NCBI RefSeq assembly: GCF_029784135.1
Contig: NC_073746.1
Span: forward strand, 70,433,542-70,497,541
Length of the DNA stretch: 64,000 bases
Source: Toxorhynchites rutilus septentrionalis
Lineage: Eukaryota; Arthropoda; Insecta; Diptera; Culicidae
Direction: 5' to 3'
The translations under genes and the position numbers were made by a program. A model generated the notes under the pieces. That model did no database searches and was not told the DNA's origin. It saw only the letters and a program-made list of their open reading frames with translations. Positions 22,946 to 33,289 of this stretch are shown one piece after another; the first letter of the stretch is position 1; every line of letters begins with the position of its first letter.

Positions 22946-23407
22946 CTAGCTGACCCGGCGAACTTCGTCCCGCCCAAAATTATTGTTTTGATATGAAATC
23001 CACGTTTTACAATCTTTACAATTTCCATTTACTATAAATTTTCTATTACTTCTACCAAAACTCACCACTATAATATGAATTTATTTTCAGACATGATTTT
23101 CGCTCAAGATTCTTGACGCACTTGCAAATAACATGTTTCTTCGTTTTCGCTTCATACTAACGGAACATGGATCTTAATTCCGCAAACGAGAAATCCAACT
23201 GGGCTAACAACAATGTCATAGTGGAACCAATGAGAATTTCTAACTTTCTCTCAAAGCTTTTCAAAAATTTCAAAACTTTTTCTCACCATAACATTGATCT
23301 ACAGGCAGAGACGAATACAACAAAATAAAGACAGCTCAATTCGGATCATTCCTTCTTTGGATTTTGCGCAACACATTTGGCCTCCCATTTTCATTTATAT
23401 AGATATA
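22946..23407 (-). repeat. Family C relative on the minus strand
   Basis: Starts CTAGCTGACCCGGCGAACTT CGTCCCGCCC in two blocks, the reverse complement of the 8766 tail, and ends TCATTTATATAGATA, the reverse of the head. The interior again lacks 143-bp units. Sequence after it (23408-23560) resembles 26000-26160. Confidence 0.55.
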
Positions 23408-23824
23408 AAGTCATTACCGGACACGGTTTTTGTGCAAGTGTTTTCCCACTTGCAGAGATTGTATTACCTTTTTTACATAGAACACATTTGATATATAGAG
23501 CTAATTTAAAATTTAAAATTTTCGTTTTAAAAGCGTGTTTATTCCATCCAAAAATCAAAACCATTTTTGGTTCACATAAATGGAACACCGAGCTCAATGT
23601 CGACTATGTCGAATTGTATGGCAGGGTTGCCACATTTGCACAACTCGATTGGTTTTGAGTCGAACGGATTACAGAGTGCAAAACTGCAATCAGTTCGGGT
23701 AATTATTGACTCTATCGGATTTCAGAAATCGGGCTAGTAGTTGATCAGTAGACAGATTTGGAATTTCTAAGGAAATTACATTATCGGTATCCTCAGGGTC
23801 TATCGATTTTGTCGCCTAACCAAA

Positions 23825-24388
23825 CTAAAAATGTGTGTATGAGATAATCGTCATATCTTCCATTGTATCGAATACATCCAGCAATATGTGGGACCGATCC
23901 CGACACGACTTAATTTTTTGTTTGTACATACGCTCTTTACCTTCGCGTGTATGTCGATCATAAATTGTTGGGACTGCTCACATCGTAGAATGACGTCGTC
24001 CTGATCATATAGAATCAGCATATGATACAATTCAAAATAAGAAATTATGTTCATAATGAATGAATTACCTTTAGCTGGGTCTCGTTTCATGTTTGTGCAA
24101 TATCCATCTTGTCCCTTCAGAACATTTCTCGGATTTTTCCTCTAAGAGGCCCTTCTGACTTAACGCTTGCAAATTGAATTTACATATGTGTTCTCCAGCA
24201 GGTGTTTTATCAAGATTGATGACAATAGCGTGATTGTCATTTTGAAAACAGAGCAAGTGAGATTTGAAGTATGTCAATAATTCGTTTTGCTCATTCAAAA
24301 ATACATTGGCGAAAAGTCTGGCTTCAGACGAAGTGAGGTTCCTTGCGAATGTGTGGATGAAAGTTCGATGTAGTGGACGTAGCGCCAT
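23825..24388 (-). CDS. Unidentified protein-coding candidate, two exons
   Basis: Seen: from ATG at 24388 a frame of 105 codons begins MALRPLHRTFIHTFARNLTS and includes NDNHAIVINLDKTPAGEHIC. A GTAATT donor near 24072 and an acceptor GAGCAG at about 23978 would remove a 95-bp intron. They connect to a frame containing VPTIYDRHTREGKERM and ending VFDTMEDMTIISYTHF then TAG at 23825. The phase at this join fits (G plus TC), but exon 1 needs a one-base shift, perhaps in the A-run near 24138, to reach it. I do not recognise the family. No transposase motifs are present. A CAG directly before the ATG means it could also be an internal exon. It could be a small host gene, a pseudogene or an unrecognised transposon ORF. 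Confidence 0.35.
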
Positions 24389-24523
24389 CTGTCATTTAAC
24401 AACATAAATTAATTCGTTCGGTTTAAAAACGAAGGACGGTTAAATTATTTGAATATTGTTTATACAAAACTACAAAAATCACCATGAATAATAGGGTATG
24501 GGGCATAAATTTATGGTTATGTA

Positions 24524-25740
24524 AGGCTGTCAAAAAAGTCCTGCGGTATTTTTTTTGAATTTTCATTTGTTCATAAAATTAGTTACAATCATCTGTTTTA
24601 AGTCAAATATGCGCCGTTTTGTTCGATGACTTGTTCCCAACGAGATGCCAACTTCATAATACCCCTGTCATAGAAGCTCGCTTCCTTATTGGCAAAAAAC
24701 TCGGATAGCCAATTTTCATAGGCCTCTTTTGTGGCTAACTTCTGACTACCTAGCTCGTTCGCCATGAACAAAAACAGGTGGTAGTCACTTGGTGCAAGGT
24801 CCGGACTATACGGCGGATGCAAAAGAACCTCCCATCCGAGCTCCCGGAGCTCCCGGAGCTTCTGGCGCGTCACCAAAGAAGTGGCCTGGCGTTGTCCTGA
24901 TGCAAGATAATGCGGCCTCTGTTTATCAAAGATGGCCTCTTCTTCATGAGTGCTACCTTCAAGCGGTCCAGTTGTTGGCAGTACAGGTCCGAATTGAGCG
25001 TTCGGCCATAGGGAAGCAGCTCATAATAGATTATTCCTTGACAATCCCACCAAACACACAGCAGAACCTTCCTGGCCGTTAATGAGGGCTTGGCCACCGT
25101 CTGAGCCGCTTCAGTGGGCTTCGACCACGACCGTTTGCGCTTCACGTTGTCGTAAGTGACCCACTTTTCATCGCCAGTCAAAGATGTTTTTTTGCGTCAA
25201 CGTGTGTGGCACCCATACATCGAACTTCTTTGTGAATCCAAGCTTCTTCAAATGGTTAATAACGGTTTGATGACTTATCCCCAGCTCTTGGCCGATGCTA
25301 CGGCTGCTACTATGCCGGTCTTTCTCGGCTAATTCAGCGATTTTGTCGCAATTTTCGACGACAGGCCTTCCGGAGCGTGGCGCATCTTCGACGACCTCTA
25401 CACCAGAACGAAAACATTGAAACCATCGTTGTGCGGTGGAAATGGAAACTGTATCGGGTCCATAAACTGCACAAATTTTATTGGCAGTTTGAGATGCATT
25501 TTTGCCTTTGTCATAGTAGTACTGTAAAATATGTCGGATTTTCTCTTTATTTTGCTCCATATTTGCGACACTATAACTCACGAACGACTTAACCAAACAA
25601 AACACTGACAAGGACTATATTATAGCGCGCAAAAATACCTTTCCAACAAGCTATAGTATGACTCGATACAATGAATACAACTAGAACTACGCGCTTACAA
25701 CGACACCTCGCGGAAATACCGCAGGACTTTTTTGACAGCC
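24524..25740 (-). mobile_element. Mariner (DD34D-type) transposon
   Basis: Inverted ends GGCTGTCAAAAAAGTCCTGC GGTAT and ATACCGCAGGACTTTTTTGA CAGCC bound about 1.2 kb with TA at both borders. It carries one transposase on the minus strand. Ends and coding part are well preserved, so this is a fairly young insertion compared with the remnants in the LRR intron. Confidence 0.88.
24598..25560 (-). pseudogene. Mariner transposase with two frame breaks
   Basis: It starts MEQNKEKIRHILQYYYDKG at 25560, followed by a helix-turn-helix (SISTAQRWFQCFRSG, DAPRSGRP) and a second one (SIGQELGISHQTVINHLKKL). The three catalytic Asp motifs are TGDEKWVTYDN, HQDNARP and YSPDLAPSDYHLF. Two lesions break the frame: one at a 7-base A-run (25187-25193) just before TGDEKW, and a small deletion right after HQDNARP near 24875. 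About 320 residues otherwise, the usual length. Without correction no full transposase can be made. The ATG used here is the family's usual start rather than the upstream one at 25611. Confidence 0.88.
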
Positions 25741-26284
25741 TAATATCAATTACTTAAAACCAAATTTAAGAAAAAAGTTATTCAGATTTTTTTTTCGGCA
25801 TAGAGCCACCTTAATCGGTATTAAATATAGAGTATTCGGTATCCTAGCGGTATCGTATATAGTTTACAACCTATTCTCATGCCTATCAAGTTTTTTGATC
25901 ATAATTTCATCAAAATCGGTCGAGCCGTTTCGGAGGAGTTCGACCACGAACATCGTGACACGAGATTTTTATAAATATAGATTTATATATATAGATAACA
26001 TAAATTTCCGACACAATTTTTGTATGGGATTTTCTCACCACTTGCAGAAAAGAAGTGATTTGCATTCACATAGAATACTAATTTGACTCGAAAAAGTTAA
26101 TTTTCATTCATAATTTACACTTTAAAACTCGTTTTTCCTTCTCAAAAACACATCATAACACTCGCTTCACAAATACAGACTGTTCTTCTAAGTTTCAAAG
26201 ATGCCAGATTATTTTAGTTTGCGAAAATATATGCAAGTTATATTATCTGCAAGCGAATGCTTTTATTCCATACATGAGACTATG
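25741..26284. repeat. Repeat-rich stretch with a family C-like 3' end
   Basis: At 25880-25990 there is AAAATCGGTCGAGCCGTTTC GGAGGAGTTCG, then CGTGACACGAGATTTTTATA and a TATATAGATA border, a common terminal motif of insect repeats. The following 26000-26160 resembles 23415-23560. No gene. Confidence 0.4.
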
Positions 26285-26616
26285 ACAGTTGAACCCCGAT
26301 TATCCGCGAGCGGGTGATCCGTCGTGCGGATTATTCGCGACATAGTAAATCAATAGGCCTTTCCGGAATTCGTTAGTGAGTAGTAGGCCCACGATCTTTT
26401 GTTGTGGTCATGGCTTTTACATTATTTAGCCACTGCTATACACGACCTTATAGATGGATAGTTTGATGATTTCTGTATTGATAAAACATAGTTTTTATGT
26501 TGAAACATCTTTTTTCGTATTTGCATATTTTTTTTGTCCTTTAATGGGTCATTCGCGATTTTCGTTATTCGCGGTAAGTTTACTCGACTATTCCGCGGAT
26601 AATCGGGATTCTACTG
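26285..26616. mobile_element. Pogo/Tigger-like MITE
   Basis: Left end CAGTTGAACCCCGATTATCC GCG; right end, inverted, CAGTAGAATCCCGATTATCC GCG. TA follows the right end, while the left flank is GA (one change). Length 332 bp. CAGT ends with GATTATCCG are typical of pogo/Tigger elements. No transposase is inside. Confidence 0.65.
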
Positions 26617-26874
26617 TAACTTTAATTAACACGTGATGATTTTTCACCTGTGATTTTCCCAGATCTTCTCATTCTCCAAATTTTATAGCGGAGTGTGAAG
26701 AAACACACAACTTAGACTTAAGTGTCTACCCCGCTAGTTAGCGCAAAAAATGACCGAGTTCAACGTTAAAAAAAATCCGAAGACGTTGTTAATTTTCATT
26801 AACTTCCTCACCATCACATTGTCAGTTTACTTTGAGGTTTTGATTTGTTTCGTGAAAAGTACCGTATTTTGCTA

Positions 26875-27112
26875 TAATTTACATTTGATGCGACATTTTT
26901 CTAACTGGACTTGTAATGCGACACGTTTAATTAGACATTTATGTAAACATCGAGTTCGGGGCCCAAATTATGGCCCCACATTGAAGTTCGCCACCAGACG
27001 TCGAATCTGTACCACTCTCATCGTCAATGTCCAATTACTGGTCAAAATCGCCTCCAATGCGACACTGAGTGGTTCCTCGGCATGTCGCATTAAATGTAAT
27101 TTACTGTATCAG
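26875..27112. mobile_element. Small TIR element, superfamily unknown
   Basis: Ends of about 24 bp, AATTTACATTTGATGCGACA and its mirror at 27088-27112 (one mismatch), enclose about 190 bp with two further copies of AATGCGACAC in opposite orientations. The 138-codon + ORF over this segment (26750-27166) runs through both inverted ends and is probably accidental. Confidence 0.45.
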
Positions 27113-27604
27113 TTTTCCAAACCAAAAGCTTTCATTTATTATTCCTACATTTACAGAAGTTTATAAATTTTAATTGCAATCGCAAAAAACACTAACAAAA
27201 ATTAAATGTCCGCTTGCAAATCTGGCAACTCAATCTGGAAGTCTGTCAGGGAAAACCGTCAACATCATGCATCCATATGAAATGTCACGATATTGATGCC
27301 CGAAAATCAGAAAATCCGGATTTCTGCGTTGTCGGTCATGTTCAGCTACCATTATGCTTTCAAATGTCATAGTATTGTCAATAAAGTTGACCGTGTAAGG
27401 TCCGCTTATGAGAGCTTTATTGGATCATCGCAGCACTAACTTACCAAACCCAATTAAGGGAGGAAGGTATAATATAAAAATCTATTGAAAAACCAATATT
27501 CCATATTTGTGCTCTCCAAATAGGCAAAATCATAGGAATTATAGCTTTACGCTCCAAAAAATTATATAATATGCACCGGAACTTATCAAGCTTACACAGT
27601 TACT
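27113..27604. other. Intergenic sequence, nothing recognised
   Basis: No domain and no clear repeat. It leads into the 3' end of the CR1-like element. Confidence 0.3.
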
Positions 27605-27673
27605 TATTTATTTATCACCGTCTTCGCCCTAGCCGCACAGACTGAAATTATTACTTAACTTAAACTACTTAAA

Positions 27674-29600
27674 TTATAAAATATTCCTAATCCTTCTTTG
27701 AAACGAGCTTTTGGGCAAATTCATATCGAACTCATCACTCACGTTATTGAAAGCACGAAGACACGAGTCGAACGGATTGTTGTAACCATAATTGGTCCTG
27801 TGGCGGGGAAGTGCCAAAAACGAGGAGCTCCGGAAACGACGCGGTGGAACGTAGAATGGAATTTGTTCCAGAAGTTCAGAGCAGTCAATGTAGCCTCGTA
27901 GCATGTCAAAGGCGAATAAGCGCTGCATGTAAACCCGTCTGCTGGATAGGTTACCCAGGTCGATCAGCTGGCAACGGTCGGAGTATGGAGGAAGGTTAAC
28001 AGGGTCATTCCATGGAAGATGACGTAGTGCAAACCGTATGAACTTCCTCTGTATGCGTTCAATGGTGATTATCTGCGATGTGTGATACGGGCACCAGACA
28101 GGAGCAGCATACTCCAGGATACTGCGCACCAGAGAATAGTATATCGCCTTCAATGCGTGAACATCGGTGAAATCGGAAGCGTGTCGACGGATAAATCCAA
28201 GAACAGAGAAAGCTTTGGCGGCCGTGATTTCTATGTGTTCGTTGAACCTAAGTTTAGCGTCGATGGTCACTCCTAGATCGCAGATGGATTTGACTCGATC
28301 AAGCGATTTTCCTTCCATGGAATACTCGTGGTAGGCAGGGTTATAACGTCGACTGAAGGTGATAATCTTGCATTTCTTATTGTTTACCCGCATACCGTTA
28401 TCGCCACACCATGTCAGCACAGTGTTTATGTCGTCTTGCAGGGCGGCATGATCCAGAGGCGAGGTAATACTCCGATAAAATTTGAGATCGTCGGCAAAAG
28501 ATAGCTTAGACGAAGAGAGCAGTGAAGACAAATCATTTATGAAGAGATTGAAAATCAGCGGGCCGAGAACACTACCCTGGGGTACGCCAGATGAAATATT
28601 GAATGGTCTAGATTGTGAAGAATTCACCACCACATAAGCGGAACGATCCGATAAGTATGACCACAGCCACTCCATAAACCAATCGGGAAATCCCATGTGT
28701 TTCATCTTGCTGATTATAAGGATATGCGGAACAGTGTCGAAAGCCTTCGCAAAATCGATATACACCGAGTCTACTTGCCGCCTGAGTTCTATTTCACGGG
28801 ATACAGCGGTGACGTAACACATCAGATTAGTTGTAGTAGACCGAAGTTTCATGAAGCCATGCTGGGTATCAGAGATGATTGGAGCTGACACGTTGTGCAA
28901 AGCCTTGTGCACTAGCTTTTCGAAGACCTTGCTCAGACAGCTCAGTATTGATATGCCACGGTAGTTGCTGACATAAATGCAGTTTCCGGATTTATGGATC
29001 GGAACAATAGAGGCGCGTTTCCATGCAGCCGGAAACGTTCGGTCGCGCAGTGAACGGTTGAGTATAAATGCGATGGGCGTCGCCAAGGTGGAAGAGCAGT
29101 TTTTAAGAAGCAAGGGAGGTATTCCATCGGTACTCGATATTTTCTTGGTGTCAAGTTCTTCAAAACATTTCCTCACATCTTCAATGGTGAATTGCAAAAC
29201 CGGGAATGCGATGTCATACGATGGAATGTTAGCAAAGCAATTGCGACGACTAACGGGCGACACTTTGCTGAACACACTCTCAAAGAATGCAGCAAAAAGT
29301 TCCGCTGCTTCTGCATTTGAGCTTGCATGAGATTTTCCATATTTAACATGGTATGGAATACGAGTGAATGATCTTCGTTTTTTCACAAAGTCCCAGAAGA
29401 GCGAAGGATCACTTTTTACATTCGACTGAATCCTAGATATATAATTTTCGTAGGTGGACAGAAGAAGTGCTCTGTAATTTGATTCCACTTCGCGAAGTTT
29501 GTTGCGTTCTCTCTCAATTCTCGTCCGGAAGTACCTTTTACGTACTTTCCTAAGTTTATTGCGTAGGTGCCGCAGCTCAGGAGTCCACCATTTAATTTGC
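27674..29600 (-). pseudogene. ORF2 reverse transcriptase of the CR1-like element
   Basis: A 604-codon open frame from the ATG at 29488 to 27674 extends upstream in the same frame to about 29600 (WQIKWWTPELRHLRNKL). RT motifs in order are PIHKSGN, NYRGISILS, QHGFMKLRSTTTNL, DSVYIDFAKAFD, SSGVPQGSVLGPLIFN, the catalytic FADD near residue 330, and FSRRYNP. The thumb has RKFIRFALRHLPWND. The domain itself is uninterrupted and looks recently active. It is joined to the endonuclease only through frameshifts, so ORF2 as a whole is broken. Confidence 0.85.
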
Positions 29601-29609
29601 CAATAACCG

Positions 29610-30828
29610 AGGTAAATGCGCGTCTTTTTCGAGGAACGTGTTGAATGAAAACTTGATACAACTTATCGTAAAAAGTCGAAAGTGATTCGTCCACGGTTCT
29701 GTCACTCATTAAAGCGCTCCAGTCGATGTTGGTGAGTATGTTGTTCAAACGGTCAAAATCACAAGCTTGAAAAAAGGTGCTGAATCGTCCACGTTTTCGT
29801 CAAGTATTAAAATAAAAGGAGGGTGATGATTGTCCACAGGTAAAATTGGAATAGGCGGTACTATGAGGTCTAGTTCATCTGGCCTATTAACAAATACTAA
29901 ATCCAGAAGTCTATTATTCGTGTTCACGAGATTGCAGATTTGTTGGAAGCCAGTAGTAAACATGCTTTCTATAAGAGACTGCTCGGCCTCGGATGAAACG
30001 TTCGATGGAATGTAACCATTTATGACATCGTCGAAAAGCCACCGGAGATGAGGAAGGTTAAAGTCGCCTACCGATATGACGATGTCAGTCCCAAATAAAC
30101 GATCCGCTATGTGTTGCACTGCGTATGCGTGTGCGAGATATAAGTCTGGAGTAGAGCACGGTGGGAGATAGATGGCCACAATATACATTGAGCGATGTGC
30201 GGTTTTCACACGAACTGCGATTTGTTCAAGCTGTTCGCAATTCGGAAGTGGAACATGCTCATATTTCAGGTGCTTTTTCACCGCTATCAGCACCCCGCCT
30301 CCCATAGAAAAATTGCTAGTTAGACTACTACGGTCGCATCGGAAAAGCGTGTATGCAGATGTAATTTCGGCGTTATCAATATCGGATCGCAACCACGTTT
30401 CCGTGAGAACAAGCACGTCGTAATCGCAGCTGAGAAGCAGTAATCGTAATTGAACAATTTTAGTACGCAAACCTCTGATGTTCTGGTAATAAACCGAGAA
30501 AGGATGGTCGGTCGATTCGGGGATGCTTCTCGGTATCCAAACTGATGATGAGGATGGATCAATAGACGGTGTCGGTTCGCTGGAATCGTATGGAGTATCA
30601 GGTACAAAAATCAATTGCGTTCGAACATCGGACGTGTACTTGCCTGTGGCGACAGTGTGGAAGTCCCCGTCTCCATACCCAAACACAGGGCCGGGACGAC
30701 TGCTGATCGGTGGTAGCGTAGGCTCGACTGTGATGGGGGGGATAAAGGGCTTCCATGTGTCTAAAAATCGTTGCGTCCCGGGATGAAAGCGTCATGTTTG
30801 ATGATGTGTTTGTAAATGTCGGCTTCAA
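29610..30828 (-). pseudogene. ORF2 endonuclease part of the CR1-like element
   Basis: Frame 30686-29745 holds an AP-type endonuclease: YYQNIRGLRTK, LTETWL, MGGGVLIAVK, AIYLPP, SVGDFNLPHLRW and DNHHPP, where most families have SDH. Frameshifts near 29770 (next to a 6-base A-run) and near 29625 separate it from the RT frame; between them the 29748-29416 frame carries DWSALMSDRTVDESLSTFY. The start may be further upstream, at 30828 or before. Confidence 0.8.
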
Positions 30829-30934
30829 ATGCGTTGTTGTTGATATTCGGGTACTCGAAATTTTTGGGAACCGTAGTCCTCAAATTCGCGGAATACTAAA
30901 CCCTCGTACCATGTTGCAGGATCAAGGGCCTTGT
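30762..30934 (-). pseudogene. C-terminal part of CR1-like ORF1, cut off by repeat A
   Basis: Immediately left of the repeat A insertion the minus strand continues with ALDPATWYEGLVFREFEDYG and more, which resembles the end of CR1 ORF1 proteins (…FREF…). It continues the segment ending SLKN at about 32017. This shows that the repeat landed in ORF1 rather than between the ORFs. Confidence 0.6.
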
Positions 30935-31187
30935 TTTGATGTAGGACTACGTCTTTCATTTCTATACCGGGGTGTAAAATCAAAGTTTCGAAAACGAAAG
31001 CGTTACGCCGGAGACCGAGATTTTGAGTGTTAATAGCTCCTAAACAACTGAACGAAATGGTATGATAAACACTTCATTCGAAAGATAAAATGTCTACGCG
31101 TTCTATACTTGTTACTTTCTGATCCAAAAACTTGTTTCAATAGTCTTAAATTTGCTTTCAAAATAGGCTATTGAAATCACCAATCGG

Positions 31188-31225
31188 TATATAAGCGAGC
31201 GCCGCTCGGAAATCCACTCAGTTCT
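31188..31225 (+). promoter_or_regulatory. TATA and initiator of repeat A copy 1
   Basis: TATATAAG starts at 31188 and the A of TCAGT is at 31220, a 32-bp spacing that is ideal for an arthropod pol II core promoter. Copy 2 keeps the same motifs with the same spacing (45641 and 45673). Copy 5 keeps the TATATAAG on the minus strand near 61110. Confidence 0.55.
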
Positions 31226-31245
31226 AATTGAACAGCGATTGGAGC

Positions 31246-31362
31246 ATGTTGTCGCTGTTGTGGGGAAGCTCTTCGTTTATCATGAAAGCGCTGATGAACG
31301 GTGTCACCAAGAGCCTGTTTGTGCACCTTAGGCCAGAAGGGAATCCATCAGGAGGAGAGTGA
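31246..31362 (+). CDS. 38-codon micro-ORF in repeat A
   Basis: It starts MLSLLWGSSSF 26 bp after the predicted initiator and ends RPEGNPSGGE. Copy 2 keeps the second half in frame (45735-45815, ending RPEGNPSGGG) but has a TGA in place of a Gly codon. There is no known domain. Translation is unproven; conservation may simply reflect recent duplication. Confidence 0.25.
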   Translation: MLSLLWGSSSFIMKALMNGVTKSLFVHLRPEGNPSGGE

Positions 31363-31982
31363 TGCTACAAACGGTTCCCCGGGAAGATCTCGAAGCAGCC
31401 GCTACACACACACACACATACACGCACGGAATTCTTTCCGTTTGGATCGAGAAAGATCCGGAAAATAATCTGCCAGTTCCTCTAGGAATTTAAAAATACA
31501 TTCATGTGAAAGAGTTTATTTGAATGTTTTCTATCCATGTAACACTGTGACCAAATTTGTTTCAATCAAGTGCTATTAACAGATGGTTATCGAGTTAGCA
31601 TTAACCACTGGTGGGCTTCCAGTATCGAGGAAAATGTGGAAATATCTAATCGTTACTGAAAATAATCTGCCAGTTCCTCTGGGAATTTAAAATTACATTC
31701 ATATGAAAGAGTTTATTTTAATGTTTTCTATCCATGTAACACTGTGACCAAATACATTAGGTTTTGTGATTTTTCAATCAATCGCAATCAACAAGATAGC
31801 TTCTGAAGATTATTCTTCCCCATCAGTAGGATATTTCGGTATCCAATATTGGATGCATAAAACCTTGTGCATCCAACGTAACGCTCTCGTTTTCGAAGTT
31901 CTCCAAATATTCATTCATTCAGAATGAATTCAGATTCAACTTCATACAAATGATCTCTACGAGTCCTACGTCACCCTTGCGG

Positions 31983-32957
31983 TTATACCATAAATATAAC
32001 CCACTTCCTGTTTTTTAACGACTGATCAAGGCCGATTTTAAAAGAGACGAAGGACAGCGTCCCTATTTCCTTTTCTCTGGGGACGAGTTTCATCACCATA
32101 GGATCGACGTCGATTTCAAGATTGGCTTTAACTAAAGCAGTAACGGATTCAACTGTGACGTCTGGTCGAATCCTCGAAAGATACAACCAGAACTTCTGGT
32201 CGATATCGTTGTTGCAAGTGGGAACCATCACAGCATTATCTTGTGGTTTCTTGCAGCCCACACGGCATTCAGGGACACGAGAAGCAGTGTCAAACTCACG
32301 CAGTCTTTTAGTAGGCCTTCGGGGTTCGATAGCAGGCCACTGCACACTTGCTGCTTGTGAGGGCGGAACTGCAGGCTTAGAGTGCAGCTCTTTGATCTCA
32401 GTTCTTAATTTGGTGATAGCTGTCGTCAAAGAACGGAGTGGAGATTTATCATCAGCTACATCCGATATAGCACGGAAATGTGAGTTTTCAAATAGCTCCG
32501 CGCATCCGTCGCACATCCAGAAAAGATTTTTCTTGTGGGATGTGAAGTAAGATTGCATCGCACGAGTTACCCCGGAGCAATTATTAATATGAAATAAAGC
32601 GCCACAGTATCCACGACAAACTACGACGTCGATACCGGTGATTGCTTCTGAGCACTTCGCACAATTTTTAGCCATAGTAATGCGCCTACGCTTAGATGAT
32701 ACAGCTGATGCTAAAGCGCCTGTGCTTAGGTGATACAGATGACGAAATCGAGCAGTGTAAATCAGCTTTGCTGTCGCAGGTGGCGGTTTACTCCAGCAGA
32801 TGTCGCTTCGGGTTGAAACAATAGACGAGGGGAGTGGGAAGCAATCGGTGAATGGCTGAATATCAACAACCAAACTACTGCTAATGCCCAAAGCAGTGTT
32901 TTGATATTTTATCTCTACGGCGGATGTGCGAATTAGAACAAACACACACGATTTCAC
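31983..32957 (-). pseudogene. CR1-like ORF1 with PHD-type zinc finger, 3' end replaced by repeat A
   Basis: The natural start is probably the ATG at 32675 (MAKNCAKCSEAITGIDVVVC); the frame is open further up to 32957 but that part looks like 5' UTR. The finger contains CAKC, CRGYC, an H-NNC pair and CDGC, the Cys4-His-Cys3 layout of PHD fingers in mosquito CR1 ORF1 proteins, which are thought to bind nucleic acid or mediate assembly. After SFKIGLDQSLKN the frame enters repeat A at 32017 and stops at 31983. Confidence 0.75.
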
Positions 32958-33097
32958 TTCACGGCACGTACATAGAACATCAAACAGCGATGGAGTGATT
33001 TTACAGCTCGTAATTCACGGATAATAGTTAAGACAAATCACAGTCCATGGAACAATGATACAAAACGATAGCTCTTCGATAGAAAAAAGAGGTGCTG

Positions 33098-33274
33098 TTA
33101 TTGAATATTAAAATTTCCCACAAGTTTTGCATTTATACATTTCTTAGTTTCTATGAAATTCAATTGAGCCGTTTTGCTTGACAGAAGCGTTTTATACCAT
33201 TCTCCCTCAAATGCAATTAGTGGGGGTACAACATTAACGTTGGTCAGCAAAACAATAATAACTACAAACCGTTT
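33098..33274 (-). CDS. Possible small secreted peptide, 58 aa
   Basis: From the ATG at 33274 the peptide starts MKRFVVIIVLLTNVNVVPPL, a good signal-peptide shape, then FEGEWYKTLLSSKTAQLNFI and a short tail with one Cys. A second ATG at 33289 gives MGGE in front. No family recognised. It could be the 5' exon of a longer secreted protein. It lies just outside the CR1-like element, at the edge of a low-repeat island. Confidence 0.25.
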   Translation of the reverse strand, partial: KRFVVIIVLLTNVNVVPPLIAFEGEWYKTLLSSKTAQLNFIETKKCINAKLVGNFNIQ

Positions 33275-33289
33275 CATTTCTCCCCCCAA

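Larger units (their letters stand above)
30935..32017 (+). repeat. Repeat A, copy 1 (full length, about 1.08 kb)
   Basis: It begins with the palindrome GTAGGACTACGTC and ends CCCACTTCCTG. An AAAACA run flanks both sides on the minus strand. Within it are a TATATAAG box at 31188-31195, an initiator TCAGT with A at 31220, a 38-codon ORF at 31246-31362, a CA microsatellite near 31405, and an internal duplication of about 95 bp (31456-31550 and 31660-31752, ATAATCTGCCAGTTCCTCT start). It is inserted in the CR1-like ORF1. Family not recognised. Confidence 0.7.
27605..33050 (-). mobile_element. Nearly complete CR1-like non-LTR retrotransposon split by repeat A
   Basis: Minus-strand order is ORF1 with a PHD-type finger, then ORF2 with apurinic endonuclease and reverse transcriptase. 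There is no RNase H, and the tail is ATAAATAAATAAG-like near 27610. A PHD-finger ORF1 is known from CR1-clade mosquito elements such as T1 and Q. About 1.08 kb of repeat A (30935-32017) is inserted in ORF1. Edges are approximate because I found no target-site duplication. Confidence 0.8.

Noticed and set aside
26750..27166. 138-codon + ORF with hydrophobic N-terminus
   Set aside because: The second half runs straight through a TIR element including both inverted ends, so the frame is accidental.
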